Source: Candidatus Sodalis pierantonius str. SOPE
Lineage (GTDB): Bacteria; Pseudomonadota; Gammaproteobacteria; Enterobacterales; Enterobacteriaceae
Assembly: GCF_000517405.1 (NCBI RefSeq)
Contig: NZ_CP006568.1
Location: forward strand, 3,286,001-3,350,000
DNA: 64,000 bases
Direction: 5' to 3'
Shown here: piece by piece, positions 1-8,268 of the stretch
How positions within the stretch are numbered: the stretch's first letter is position 1
Layout of the letters: each line of letters begins with the position of its first letter
Notes under the pieces: model-generated
Databases searched by the model: none
What the model saw: only the letters and a program-made list of their open reading frames with translations
Told to the model about the DNA's origin: nothing
Translations under genes and position numbers: made by a program

Positions 1-85
1 AAAAGGTTTTCAAATCGGCCTGGATGCCGGCCCCGCCGCTGGGATCGGTGCCGGCGATGGACAGCGCATAGTAAATTCGACTCAT
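1..85 (-). CDS. thiD: Hydroxymethylpyrimidine (phosphate) kinase ThiD, N-terminal part
   Basis: Only the first 28 codons lie in the window; the rest continues past base 1. The start reads MSRIYYALSIAGTDPSGGAG, the N-terminal strand and glycine-rich loop of the ThiD ribokinase-like fold, which phosphorylates the pyrimidine precursor of thiamin in the cytoplasm. The ATG at 85-83 overlaps the thiM stop (ATGA), so the two are translationally coupled, as in the enterobacterial thiMD operon. Expression should follow the riboswitch ahead of thiM. The gene cannot be judged intact from this fragment. Confidence 0.9.
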   Translation of the reverse strand, partial: MSRIYYALSIAGTDPSGGAGIQADLKTF

Positions 86-870
86 TGCACATCCTCCGCG
101 CACAGACGATACAACTCATCGAGCATGCCGCTGGAAAAGCTGCCAGGCCCCGCCGCCCAGGCGGCGGTCAGACGGCCGGCGCGAGCCATCAGCCGGCAGG
201 CGCCAGCGACATTGTCCAGCCGCTCGCCCGGCAAGGCCGTGCAGGCGGCCACCACCGCCGACAATGCGCAACCGGTACCGGTCACGCGCGTCATTAACGG
301 ATGGCCGTCATCGACCTGCCAGACGCGAATACCGTCAGTAATCACGTCTACCGCGCCGGTTACCGCTACCACCGCGCCGCAATCCTTGGCCAGCGCCCGT
401 GCGGCGGGCAGAGCTTGCAGGGAATCATCGCCGCTGTCAACGCCGCGGCCGGCAGGAACAATGCCGGCCAGCGCTAAAATTTCCGAGGCGTTACCGCGCA
501 CCGCCGCCGGTTGCAGGGTCAACAGACGCCGGGCGAAATGACTGCGGTAATCCAGCGCGCCGACGCCGACGGGATCCAGAACCCAAGGCGTATCCGCCGT
601 CCTGGCGGCGGCGATCGCCGCTAGCATGGCCTCGGCGCGCTGCTGGCATAGCGTGCCGATATTAATCAATAAGGCATCTGCGATGGCGCTGAATTGCGCG
701 GCCTCTTCCGGCTCCAGCACCATAGCGGGGGAAGCGCCCAAAGCCAGCAGCATGTTGGCGGTAATGGTTTGCACCACATCATTGGTGAGGCAGTGCACCA
801 GCGGCGCCTGCTGGCGCAGTTGCAGCAGGGTCTGGGCGGCAATTGCGCCCGGTAATTCGGAGGGTTGCAT
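82..870 (-). CDS. thiM: Hydroxyethylthiazole kinase ThiM
   Basis: ThiM phosphorylates 4-methyl-5-(2-hydroxyethyl)thiazole, salvaging the thiazole half of thiamin. The protein shows the family signatures PLVHCLTNDVVQ near residue 30, LLINIGTL near 72, WVLDPVGVGALDYR near 100 and the C-terminal VTGTGCALSA. I chose the ATG at 870 because it gives 262 residues, the length of E. coli ThiM, with a GGGAG upstream; a GTG at 888 or ATG at 879 would add a few residues without a better ribosome site. It overlaps thiD by 4 bp and sits just downstream of a TPP riboswitch. No lesion is visible, so thiazole salvage looks intact. Confidence 0.93.
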   Translation of the reverse strand: MQPSELPGAIAAQTLLQLRQQAPLVHCLTNDVVQTITANMLLALGASPAMVLEPEEAAQFSAIADALLINIGTLCQQRAEAMLAAIAAARTADTPWVLDPVGVGALDYRSHFARRLLTLQPAAVRGNASEILALAGIVPAGRGVDSGDDSLQALPAARALAKDCGAVVAVTGAVDVITDGIRVWQVDDGHPLMTRVTGTGCALSAVVAACTALPGERLDNVAGACRLMARAGRLTAAWAAGPGSFSSGMLDELYRLCAEDVQ

Positions 871-930
871 GGTTCTCATTACTCCCACCGGCGATCAAGA
901 AGGCGGTTCCGCGGGTGAATGGGGACCGTG

Positions 931-1010
931 ACTTCCCTACGCTGGCATGATCCAGTTCAGGTAATACGGGTATTTCTCAGCCTTAACCTGGCGGTCGAGG
1001 CACCCCGAGT
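931..1010 (-). promoter_or_regulatory. TPP (THI-box) riboswitch upstream of thiM-thiD
   Basis: On the minus strand the stretch begins ACTCGGGGTGCC, continues with GGCTGAGA, then ACCCGTATTACCTGAAC and CTGGATCATGCCAGCGTAGG, ending GGAAGT. These are the conserved blocks of the thiamin pyrophosphate aptamer in the right order. It lies 60 bp before the thiM start. In enterobacteria the thiM version sequesters the ribosome site when TPP is bound; I infer the same here. The aptamer core shows no obvious damage. Confidence 0.95.
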
Positions 1011-1012
1011 CA

Positions 1013-1457
1013 TTGATAAAATAGCATTTTTAGGGATAAACGGCGATGTCTTCCTTCGGGCATGATAGCCCAATGGCCAGGCGGAACACAATCCATTTAC
1101 GCTCTAGCGTCTGACAAACGCGTCAACCAACGGAACCATCGCGCTTTCGGTCCCGATAACGCGTTTCACTTTTGCCGCGCCGCCGGGGCGCGTGCCCGAC
1201 AGCGATGCCCCGGGCCAGCACGGCGCGTTATTTTACCTCTTTATTTTCCAGGTTTACCCGACGGGGGGTTATTAGCCCGGATCTTTTAATGACGTCCAAG
1301 CGCCGGGAGAACAAAGTACACAAATATTGTGGGAACTAAAGGAATGGAATCGACATCCTCCACAGCAAAATAGGTTATACAGATTAAATAAAAAAAATGG
1401 ATTAATTAGTAGGGTCTCAATGGTATCGTTGGATTGAGAAGGAAATCTTCTAGACGA
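1013..1457. other. Non-coding gap between the thi riboswitch and the LuxR-type gene
   Basis: No reading frame with recognisable protein character is present. The part near 1013-1060 should hold the thiM promoter; a TATTTT on the minus strand just upstream of the aptamer could be its -10 box, but no convincing -35 was found. The part from 1310 to 1457 is A+T-rich and lies downstream of the LuxR-type gene. I see no repeats or RNA gene. Confidence 0.5.
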
Positions 1458-2180
1458 CTAACTTAACAGTTTCAGTTCCATTGCGCGCGTGATAGCGTGT
1501 TTTGCGTTCGCCACACCAAGTTTATTGATATTGCGAATATGAAATTTAACAGTCCCCTCGCTGATAGACAGGATAGTGGAGATTTTATTATAGGTTTTAC
1601 CCACGCTTGCCCAGAACAACACCTCTTTTTTTCGCGGCGATAGCCGGCAGGGTTCTTGTTCAGTCCCCTCGGTCACCTGTTCCTTACGCGCGTCGAAAAA
1701 GCGGATGACTTTTTCATGGGTGGTGATGAGCAACATCTGGAATTTATCTTTTTCACGCTCTATGACATCATAAAAATCAGCACCTTGCTTCATCTGAATT
1801 ATTGTTAGCGTCGCCAGATTGTTGTCAGGATCATGCAGCGTGAAGGTATAACCATTGTCAAGGGCGTAATCGCTAGACATCTTATAAAAGTTTTGGTCCG
1901 GCAGATTGGGATTATTTTGCCAGCTAAAAGGCGTAAACTTACGGCAGGCGATCAGCAGTACCGGGTCAATTTTTTGAAAACCATAATTACGATATTGATT
2001 CAGCCAACCCGCCGGGTAATCGGATATCATATAGGCAGGGTGTCCTTCGCCCTTATTCATCATGAAGTAGGCGAAAGTGAAAACATCGGAATCGTTAAAT
2101 ATATGTGAAAGATAAAGTTTAATATTTTTCTTCATCTGGTTGATGAATAGCATATAATCCTTATCGCTTGGGTCACCCAT
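1458..2180 (-). CDS. Orphan LuxR-family acyl-homoserine-lactone receptor/regulator
   Basis: A 240-residue quorum-sensing regulator with an N-terminal autoinducer-binding domain (about 15-165) and a C-terminal LuxR helix-turn-helix (about 175-235). The ligand-pocket residues conserved in LuxR/TraR proteins are all present: W59, Y63, D72, P73, W87 and G110, almost at the TraR positions. The HTH carries the usual Glu, Leu and Gly positions around LSPRKKEVLFWASVGK and SEGTVKFHI. No luxI-type synthase lies next to it; the facing gene at 2455 is an ordinary GNAT acetyltransferase. It resembles the SdiA/EsaR/YenR group used by Sodalis and Yersinia. The gene is intact, and noticeably lower in G+C than its neighbours. 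Confidence 0.88.
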   Translation of the reverse strand: MGDPSDKDYMLFINQMKKNIKLYLSHIFNDSDVFTFAYFMMNKGEGHPAYMISDYPAGWLNQYRNYGFQKIDPVLLIACRKFTPFSWQNNPNLPDQNFYKMSSDYALDNGYTFTLHDPDNNLATLTIIQMKQGADFYDVIEREKDKFQMLLITTHEKVIRFFDARKEQVTEGTEQEPCRLSPRKKEVLFWASVGKTYNKISTILSISEGTVKFHIRNINKLGVANAKHAITRAMELKLLS

Positions 2181-2454
2181 TATCTCTACCTGTTATATTT
2201 ATTTGAATGAACGGAATAATCACACCGATGATGGAAATCCGGCGGTGCAGCTATTTTACTTTATGATTGTTGGATAGTATAAGAAGCCCACAATGGAAGC
2301 AACCACTAACAGAGGTGTTTATAATTATCCGTCACAGTATCGGGCCGAACAAATCAATCCGTTGCGGTTACTTTGATTAGCCTGAACATTAAATAACATG
2401 TACCATAATTAACTCTCGCTCATCTTTTGGGTTCCCCGGCCAGCAGGACATGCA

Positions 2455-2940
2455 ATGAACAGGAACAGCGGCGACATTACCGTCAGAAATTATCAGGAAG
2501 CGGACCGCCCCTTTTTGCGCACGCTGTTTCTCGCCTCACGCAAAGCGAACTGGCTGTGGCTGGACGACCGCCACTGGAAGTTGGAGGATTTTGACGCGGT
2601 AACGCTTGGGGAAAAGATCCTGGTGGCGGAAATCGACCAGGATATCGCCGGCTTTGCTTCGCTCACGGTGCAAGACCGTTTTTTGCATAACCTGTTTATT
2701 GCTCCCCAGTGGCAACGGCAAAAGGTGGGGACCGCCCTGCTGGACGCCTGCTATCCTTTATGCCGGGGCACGATGGCGCTGAAGTGCCTCATGCTCAATC
2801 AACGCGCGCTGCGCTTCTATCTGCATAACGGCTGGCGCGTCATTACCACCGGTTTGGCGGAGAACGGCGAATACTATCTGATGCATCACCGCCAGCCGCC
2901 GGCTTCATCGCGTCGAAACGCCGCATCCACGCGCCCTTGA
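2455..2940 (+). CDS. GNAT-family N-acetyltransferase
   Basis: A 161-residue single-domain GNAT enzyme. The acetyl-CoA-binding signature is visible as NLFIAPQWQRQKVGTALLDA near residues 83-101 (R/Q-x-x-G-x-G/A type), followed by the LMLNQRALRFYLHNGWR strand and helix typical of the family's C-terminal half. Substrate is unknown. An AGGA sits about 9 bases before the ATG at 2455; an earlier ATG at 2450 runs into a stop at once. The gene is divergent from the LuxR-type regulator, with 274 bp between them that may hold both promoters. The tail after residue 148 is Arg/Ala/Ser-rich and may be an extension by readthrough of an old stop. Confidence 0.8.
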   Translation: MNRNSGDITVRNYQEADRPFLRTLFLASRKANWLWLDDRHWKLEDFDAVTLGEKILVAEIDQDIAGFASLTVQDRFLHNLFIAPQWQRQKVGTALLDACYPLCRGTMALKCLMLNQRALRFYLHNGWRVITTGLAENGEYYLMHHRQPPASSRRNAASTRP

Positions 2941-3006
2941 TGGGGGCCAGTGCCGCCATCAAGGGCTTTGGCGATTCGCCGTCTGCGCTATTCCCCGGGC
3001 GCCGCC

Positions 3007-3231
3007 TCAGGCTTTTGTAAGCGTGATGCTCCACTGTGCGGCTCCCACCTGCTGGTAATCGGTAACGAGATGCCCCTGTTCCGCCGCCCATTGGGGCAGA
3101 CTTTCCGTCGCCTGCGTGCAGTCGAAGTCAATGATCAGCTCGTCGCCGGCCTGTAACGCCGCCATCGCGGACTGCGCTTCGATAAGCGGGAAAGGACAAA
3201 CCTGGCTGATAACATCAAGTTTCTTAATCAT
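3007..3231 (-). CDS. tsuB: TusA-family sulfur carrier TsuB (YeeD)
   Basis: A 74-residue protein of the TusA/SirA fold. The defining Cys-Pro-x-Pro motif is at residues 12-15 (VCPFPL), where the cysteine carries persulfide or receives sulfur. It lies 21 bp downstream of the TsuA (YeeE) permease gene in the same direction, the arrangement known for the E. coli thiosulfate uptake pair. TsuB supports TsuA-dependent growth on thiosulfate in the cytoplasm. The length and motif are normal, so it looks intact. Confidence 0.88.
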   Translation of the reverse strand: MIKKLDVISQVCPFPLIEAQSAMAALQAGDELIIDFDCTQATESLPQWAAEQGHLVTDYQQVGAAQWSITLTKA

Positions 3232-3252
3232 TACGTTTCCTTATTACCTGTA

Positions 3253-4308
3253 TCAGACTGATGCCGCGCGCAATGCCGCCCGGCGCCGCGGGCGTACGAA
3301 CAGATACCATGACGCCGTCCAGACGCCCAAAATCATAAAGGCCAATCCGACCCAGCCCTGCCAGGTCAGCATGGCGGTCATCACCAGGCCGTTGCCGATG
3401 GAACACCCGCCGGCGGTAGTCGCGCCGAATCCCATCAGGATGCCGCCGGTGCAACTGCGCATCAAGGTGGCGGCATCGGCGGCGCGCAGGCGGAATTCAC
3501 CGCTGCCTTTGGCAGCGATGAACGCGCCAAGGAAAATGCCCAGTACTAAAAACACCCCCCAGTTGATGAATTTGTCATCCCCTATCACCAGATACTGCAC
3601 AATATTGGCGCTCAGCGCGGTAATGCCCAGGCCGAAGAGGCGTCCGGAGGCGATACTTAACGGCCAGGCCAGCGTCGCGATAAAGCCTATCACTACGGCA
3701 GTGGCAAAGGGATGCCAGCGTTTTTCAAACAGCAGATGGGCAAGCCCGGTTTTTTTTGCCGGTAGTGCGGCTATCGCCAGCGTCGGTTTTTTCAATTCCC
3801 GGCGCGCTAACCAGACGGTCACCAGCACCAATAGGGCGATGAACAGCCAGGGAGACAAGCCCAAGGTGTCCGCCATCGCATTATGGGCAGTATGGAAGGA
3901 GGCAAGGTGCTGATTGAAGCTAGCCAGATGCGGGGAGCGCATTACGGCGCTGGTCAACATATAGGCCGCCAGGGCAATCCAACTGCCGATTAACCCTTCG
4001 CCGGCGCGGTACCAGGTACCGGTCGCACAGCCGCCGGCCATGACGATCCCAATACCAAAGACGTACCCGCCAACGATAGTGCCCAACCAGGGAAAAGCGC
4101 CGGCATCGTAACTGAACTGCCCCGCGGCGATGAGGATATATACGCCGACGCTTTGAATAGCGATGGCAATCAGTAAGGCGTAAAAGATACGGTTATTTTT
4201 GGCCAGGTACATATCGCGAAAACCGCCCGTTAGGCAGAATCGCCCCCGTTGCATAACAAAGCCAAGAAGCGCACCGCAAATGAGCCCGGTGAAAAGTGTT
4301 TGTAGCAC
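3253..4308 (-). CDS. tsuA: Thiosulfate transporter TsuA (YeeE/YedE family)
   Basis: A 351-residue inner-membrane protein, the length of E. coli YeeE (352), with many hydrophobic helices. The family's three conserved pathway cysteines, known from the YeeE structure to pass thiosulfate, are visible at C25 (GRFCLTGG), C94 (AGGCATGTWYRAGEG) and near residue 300 (TAGGCSIGNG), each in a glycine-rich half-helix. It brings thiosulfate into the cytoplasm for cysteine synthesis together with TsuB just downstream. The start is placed at the ATG at 4308. No lesion is seen. The 144 bp between it and the LysR gene hold no recognised site. Confidence 0.9.
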   Translation of the reverse strand: MLQTLFTGLICGALLGFVMQRGRFCLTGGFRDMYLAKNNRIFYALLIAIAIQSVGVYILIAAGQFSYDAGAFPWLGTIVGGYVFGIGIVMAGGCATGTWYRAGEGLIGSWIALAAYMLTSAVMRSPHLASFNQHLASFHTAHNAMADTLGLSPWLFIALLVLVTVWLARRELKKPTLAIAALPAKKTGLAHLLFEKRWHPFATAVVIGFIATLAWPLSIASGRLFGLGITALSANIVQYLVIGDDKFINWGVFLVLGIFLGAFIAAKGSGEFRLRAADAATLMRSCTGGILMGFGATTAGGCSIGNGLVMTAMLTWQGWVGLAFMILGVWTASWYLFVRPRRRAALRAASV

Positions 4309-4452
4309 AATAAATATTCGAAATCAAAGTATTAGGAGATATAATTATTCTCCCCACCTGCACGACCCGCCAATATCCAAATACAATACTATATAAAGAA
4401 AAAATATTTCCCCCGCCCGCGGTGACGGCAGACTCACCCGCGCCGCCGCCTG

Positions 4453-5361
4453 TCATCGCTGGCGCCAGGGAGCCTGCGGCTGGAATTGCTCCTGCATCAT
4501 ACGCATAAATGCGCGCGTTCGCTCCGGCAGCCCTGCGCCCTGGTGGGTAAGCGCCACGACATTGGCGTCGGGCAATCGCCAGTCAGGCAACAGCGGCAGC
4601 AGTTTTCCCTCCGCCAGGACATCCGCCACATCCCATTCCGAACACATGATGACGCCCAGCCCCTCCACCGCCCATTGCCGGATCACTTCGCCGTCGTTAC
4701 TGATTAATATCGGTTGCATACGGATGTTGACCGTAGTGCACCGCGATCGTAGCTGCCACAGCGTCACGTCTTCGTTGTTTTCATGCAGCGCTATGGTCGG
4801 TAGCGTCGCCAGATCCTGCGGATGTGCCGGCAGGCCATAGCGTTCAATAAACGCCGGCGAGGCGCAGAGGAGGCGTCGATTGGGGGCGATGTAATGGCTA
4901 ATCAGGTTCGATGAACGCAACTCGCCAATATGGATAACCAAATCGCTACGGTCGCTGCTGGCGACCAAGGGCTGGTCGGAGAGCGTCATTCTGATATCCA
5001 CGTCGGGATAGCGCTGGCGAAAGGCGGCGACCACCGATGCGACATAGCGCCGGCCGAAGCCGAAAGGGGCATTGATGGCGAGGCGGCCGACCATTCCGTG
5101 ACGCCTGGCATGCAGCGTCTCCATCAGGCCGGCGATCTCATCGATAATGCCCACGCCGCGCTGGCACAACAGCTCGCCCTCGTCGGTAAACTGCAACTGA
5201 CGCGCACTGCGGTCCACCAGTTGGATACCCAACTTTCGTTCAAGCTGCTGTAGCCGCTGGGTCACCGCGGAGGCGGTGAGGCCGAGTTTATGCGCCGTCG
5301 CCAGCAGGCTGGCGCTTTCCCGGATCACCAGCAGAAACTGTATATCGGTGGAGTTCAGCAT
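4453..5361 (-). CDS. LysR-family transcriptional regulator
   Basis: A 302-residue LysR regulator: winged HTH at residues 1-62 (LGLTASAVTQRLQQLERKLGIQLVDR) followed by a periplasmic-binding-like effector domain from about 90 to 295. It reads away from the PLP-enzyme gene at 5457, the classic arrangement in which a LysR protein controls the divergent operon and itself. The 95-bp intergenic region is A+T-rich and should contain the operator, but I could not fix a T-N11-A site with certainty. The gene is intact although the first gene of its presumed target operon is frameshifted. Confidence 0.87.
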   Translation of the reverse strand: MLNSTDIQFLLVIRESASLLATAHKLGLTASAVTQRLQQLERKLGIQLVDRSARQLQFTDEGELLCQRGVGIIDEIAGLMETLHARRHGMVGRLAINAPFGFGRRYVASVVAAFRQRYPDVDIRMTLSDQPLVASSDRSDLVIHIGELRSSNLISHYIAPNRRLLCASPAFIERYGLPAHPQDLATLPTIALHENNEDVTLWQLRSRCTTVNIRMQPILISNDGEVIRQWAVEGLGVIMCSEWDVADVLAEGKLLPLLPDWRLPDANVVALTHQGAGLPERTRAFMRMMQEQFQPQAPWRQR

Positions 5362-5456
5362 AACTGAATCATAGAATTAGCATAATTAAATATCAATGAT
5401 CTCCAGATTGATTAGTACAAAAAAATCGTCTTACCGTCTCCGTCAAGGATTTCTTC

Positions 5457-6594
5457 ATGCATCTCCACCAGCTCGACACTCCGTGCGCAATAGTGGATCG
5501 CGCGCGGCTACAAGAAAACATACAGCGCATGCAGCAGCGCATGAACCAGCTGGGGGTGAAATTCCGGCCTCATGTCAAAACGTCCAAATGTTTTGAGGTC
5601 GTCAACCTGCAACTGGCGGCGGGCGCCCACGGCATTACCGTATCGACATTATTAAAAGAAGCCGAGGTCTTTTTCGCCGCCGGGATCCGCGACATTCTGT
5701 ACGCTGTGTGTATTTCCGCCCGCCAGCACCCGCGGGAGCTGGCGCTGCGCCGTCAGGGCTGCGATCTGAAGATTATCGTCGATAATGCCGAGTCGGCGCG
5801 CCAGGTCGGCGAATTCGGCCGCGCCCATGATGAACATTTCGAGGTCTGGATTGAAGTCGATACCGATGGTCATCGCGCCGGTATTGATCCCGCGGAAGGT
5901 GAGTTGCTGACGGTGGCGGCGCAGTTACAGGAAAACGGCGCCACCGTGGGCGGCGTGTTAACCTATGCCGGCTCCAGCTATGAACTGCATTCGCCGGAAA
6001 AACTTGCCGCTCTGGCGGAACAGGAGCGGGCCGGCGCGGTGCTTGCCGCCACCCGGTTGCGTCATGCCGGCATTCCCTGTGAGCAGGTCAGCGTGGGATC
6101 TACGCCCACGGCTTTCGCTGCGCAGCAGCTGGCGGGGGTAACTGAGGTGCGCGCCGGGGTCTACGCCTTTTTCGACTTGGTGATGCACAACGTCGGCGTT
6201 TGCCAACTGGACGATATCGCTTTAAGCGTGTTGACCACGGTCATCGGTCACCAGCAGGAGAAAGGCTGGGTTATGGTGGACGCCGGCTGGATGGCCCTGA
6301 GCCGGGACCGCGGCACCGCCAGCCAACAGCGGGATTACGGTTACGGACAGCCCTGCCGGCTGGACGGCACCCCCTTCGACGGCTTTACCGTTATCGGCGC
6401 CAATCAAGAGCACGGCATTATTGCCGCCCAACCGTCCCAACCTGCGGCCGATATCACCACCTTGTTCCCCTCTGGGGTCACAGTTGCGCATTTTACCCAA
6501 CCACGCCTGCGCCACCGGCGCGCAGCATGCGGTAATGCATGCCTGCGATACGCAGGGCAATACCGCGCCCTGGTCACGGTTTCAGGGCTGGTAA
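5457..6594 (+). pseudogene. D-threonine aldolase / D-serine dehydratase-like PLP enzyme (DSD1 family), frameshifted near the 3' end
   Basis: The N-terminal alanine-racemase-like barrel is well conserved: LDTPCAIVD at 7-15, the PLP lysine K41 in RPHVKTSK, and glycine-rich phosphate loops. Such enzymes cleave D-threonine-type or dehydrate D-serine-type 3-hydroxy D-amino acids. Near base 6473 one base is extra (after TTCCCC); the original frame resumes as LRILPNHACATGAQ and ends with a normal family tail (WSRFQGW, stop 6592-6594). In the present frame the protein instead runs to 6644 as nonsense. The lost part carries the His-x-Cys metal ligands of the family (HAC), so the product should be inactive. 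It heads a cluster with a carrier, an M20 hydrolase and RidA. Confidence 0.82.
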
Positions 6595-6889
6595 CGCGCC
6601 CGCGGCAAGCGGGCGACCACAGCCGGCGCGGTAGAAGCACTTAGCGCGGCGCGAGTCCTGCGCGCTACAAGGGCGCCTGGGACAGCGCAAGCACTGCGCG
6701 CCGCGAAGGTATCGAGTACAGACCCAGTAATACGCCCAGTCCGCGCGGTGAGCGCGGCGCAAGCACCAAACACAGCGAAAGTGAGGATTGGCCGGCGCGA
6801 CGCCGCTGGCCAATGGGAAAGGCTACCCGAAGAGTAATCAGTTGAGGTTGATAGTAATGTTTGATTAATTTACTTTGGGAGGGGCAATA
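6595..6889. other. G+C-rich spacer between the PLP-enzyme gene and the YfcC-type carrier
   Basis: About 295 bp, very rich in CG and GC dinucleotides, with no coding signal on either strand. The frame of the frameshifted upstream gene overruns into it until 6644. A strong ribosome site (GGGAGGGG at 6878-6885) for the next gene ends the spacer. Nothing else is recognised. Confidence 0.4.
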
Positions 6890-8239
6890 ATGCAGCACGA
6901 TATCACCGCAGACCCGGCGCGCAACGCACCGGCAACCCAGCGCAACCGAAAGACCGGTACCATCAATCCCTATGTCCTATTGTTCATTATGCTGGTCATT
7001 ACCGCGGCGGCAACCTGGATCGTTCCGCCTGGTGAATTCGGCCATGTCCTGCGCGAGGGGGTAAAATTTGCCGTACCGGGCAGCCTTCATCCTGTCGCGC
7101 GCAGCGGCGTCGGTCCGGAAACGTTATTTACCTTTATCGCCGAGGGTATGGTGAAGTCCGCGCCGATTATTTTCCTAATCCTCTTTACCGGCGGCGCGGT
7201 TAACGTGTTGGAACAGTCCGGCGCGCTGAGCAATGCGCTAAACGCCATGGCGCGGCGCAAAGGCAGCAGCGACACTGTAATCATCCTCAGCGTCTGCGCG
7301 GTCTTCTCGGTGCTGGGCACCACTGGCGTCGTCATCAATTCGGTGGTGGCGTTTATTCCGTTAGGCATGCTGTTGGCGCGCTCGATGAATCTGCCGCGTA
7401 TTTTTGGCGGCGGTCTCATCTACCTGGGTACCTATGCCGGCTTCAACGACGCCATTATCAATCCCGGCACCACCGGCCTGGCGCAGCGTCTGGCCGAACT
7501 GCCGCTGTTTTCCGGCATGGGGTTTCGCCTGGGCATTTATCTCGCTTTTGCCGTCTGCGCAATCGTTTTCCTCACCCTTTATGCCCGCCGCTGTCGCCGC
7601 GAAGGACTGGCTAACGAAGACGAAAACGCACAACAGCACATCGCCGCCAACGTCACCCCCTTCCATTGGCTTATTCTGGCATTCACCGCCCTTGCGCTAC
7701 TAACGTTCATTTACGGCGCTGTCAACTACGGTTGGTCCGAGAACGAAATGTCGGCAATGTTTATTGTCGTGGCGCTGGGCGTCGGCCTGATTGCCCGTTT
7801 GCGGGGCGGCTCTATCGCCGACACCTTTTTACAAGGCTGCGCCCAACTGATTCCGGGCGCGCTGATTGTCGGTCTGGCGCGGGCGATTGCGCCATTAAAT
7901 GAGATGTTCGCGGCTCTGGGAATGTTCATCAGCGCCGCGGTGATGCATATCGCTATCTCTTCCGGTTCAGGGGAATCGGCCGCGCTAGTGCCGCTGTATG
8001 TCCCGCTGGGCGATGCGTTGCACATCACCCGTCAGGTGACGGTCGAAACCATTCTGCTTGGTGAAGGCGTCATTAACTCGGTCAATCCCACCTCCAGCGT
8101 AATGATGGCCGTACTGGCCATCGGCCGCATCGGCTATGGCCAGTGGCTGCGGTTCGTCTTTCCCCTCACGCTCATGTGGCTCGTCATCGCCATCATCGCC
8201 ATCATCATCGGCGTTCAGATCCAATGGGGCCCCTTCTAA
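6890..8239 (+). CDS. YfcC/ArcD-type anaerobic C4-dicarboxylate-like carrier (basic amino acid or dipeptide transporter family)
   Basis: A 449-residue membrane protein with about 12 hydrophobic helices and the family's conserved stretches (FLILFTGGAVNVLEQSGAL, GGLIYLGTYAGFNDAIINPGT, SSGSGESAALVPL and the NPTSSVMMA loop). YfcC relatives exchange or import amino acids and small dicarboxylates; substrate here is unknown. I place the start at ATG 6890 because GGGAGGGG lies six bases upstream; an in-frame TTG at 6875 lacks a site. It stands 29 bp before an M20 hydrolase, suggesting it imports the substrate that the hydrolase processes. No lesion seen. Confidence 0.83.
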   Translation: MQHDITADPARNAPATQRNRKTGTINPYVLLFIMLVITAAATWIVPPGEFGHVLREGVKFAVPGSLHPVARSGVGPETLFTFIAEGMVKSAPIIFLILFTGGAVNVLEQSGALSNALNAMARRKGSSDTVIILSVCAVFSVLGTTGVVINSVVAFIPLGMLLARSMNLPRIFGGGLIYLGTYAGFNDAIINPGTTGLAQRLAELPLFSGMGFRLGIYLAFAVCAIVFLTLYARRCRREGLANEDENAQQHIAANVTPFHWLILAFTALALLTFIYGAVNYGWSENEMSAMFIVVALGVGLIARLRGGSIADTFLQGCAQLIPGALIVGLARAIAPLNEMFAALGMFISAAVMHIAISSGSGESAALVPLYVPLGDALHITRQVTVETILLGEGVINSVNPTSSVMMAVLAIGRIGYGQWLRFVFPLTLMWLVIAIIAIIIGVQIQWGPF

Positions 8240-8268
8240 GGCGGGCAAATAACAGGAAGGATTGTAGA

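Noticed and set aside
1062..1289. 75-residue plus-strand frame in the thi-luxR gap
   Set aside because: Arg/Ala/Pro-rich composition typical of G+C-rich non-coding DNA, no ribosome site, no family.
2455..2940. GNAT gene beside the LuxR-type gene as an AHL synthase
   Set aside because: LuxI proteins share the fold but have their own conserved Arg, Phe and Trp pattern, which is not present; the sequence has a normal acetyl-CoA loop.
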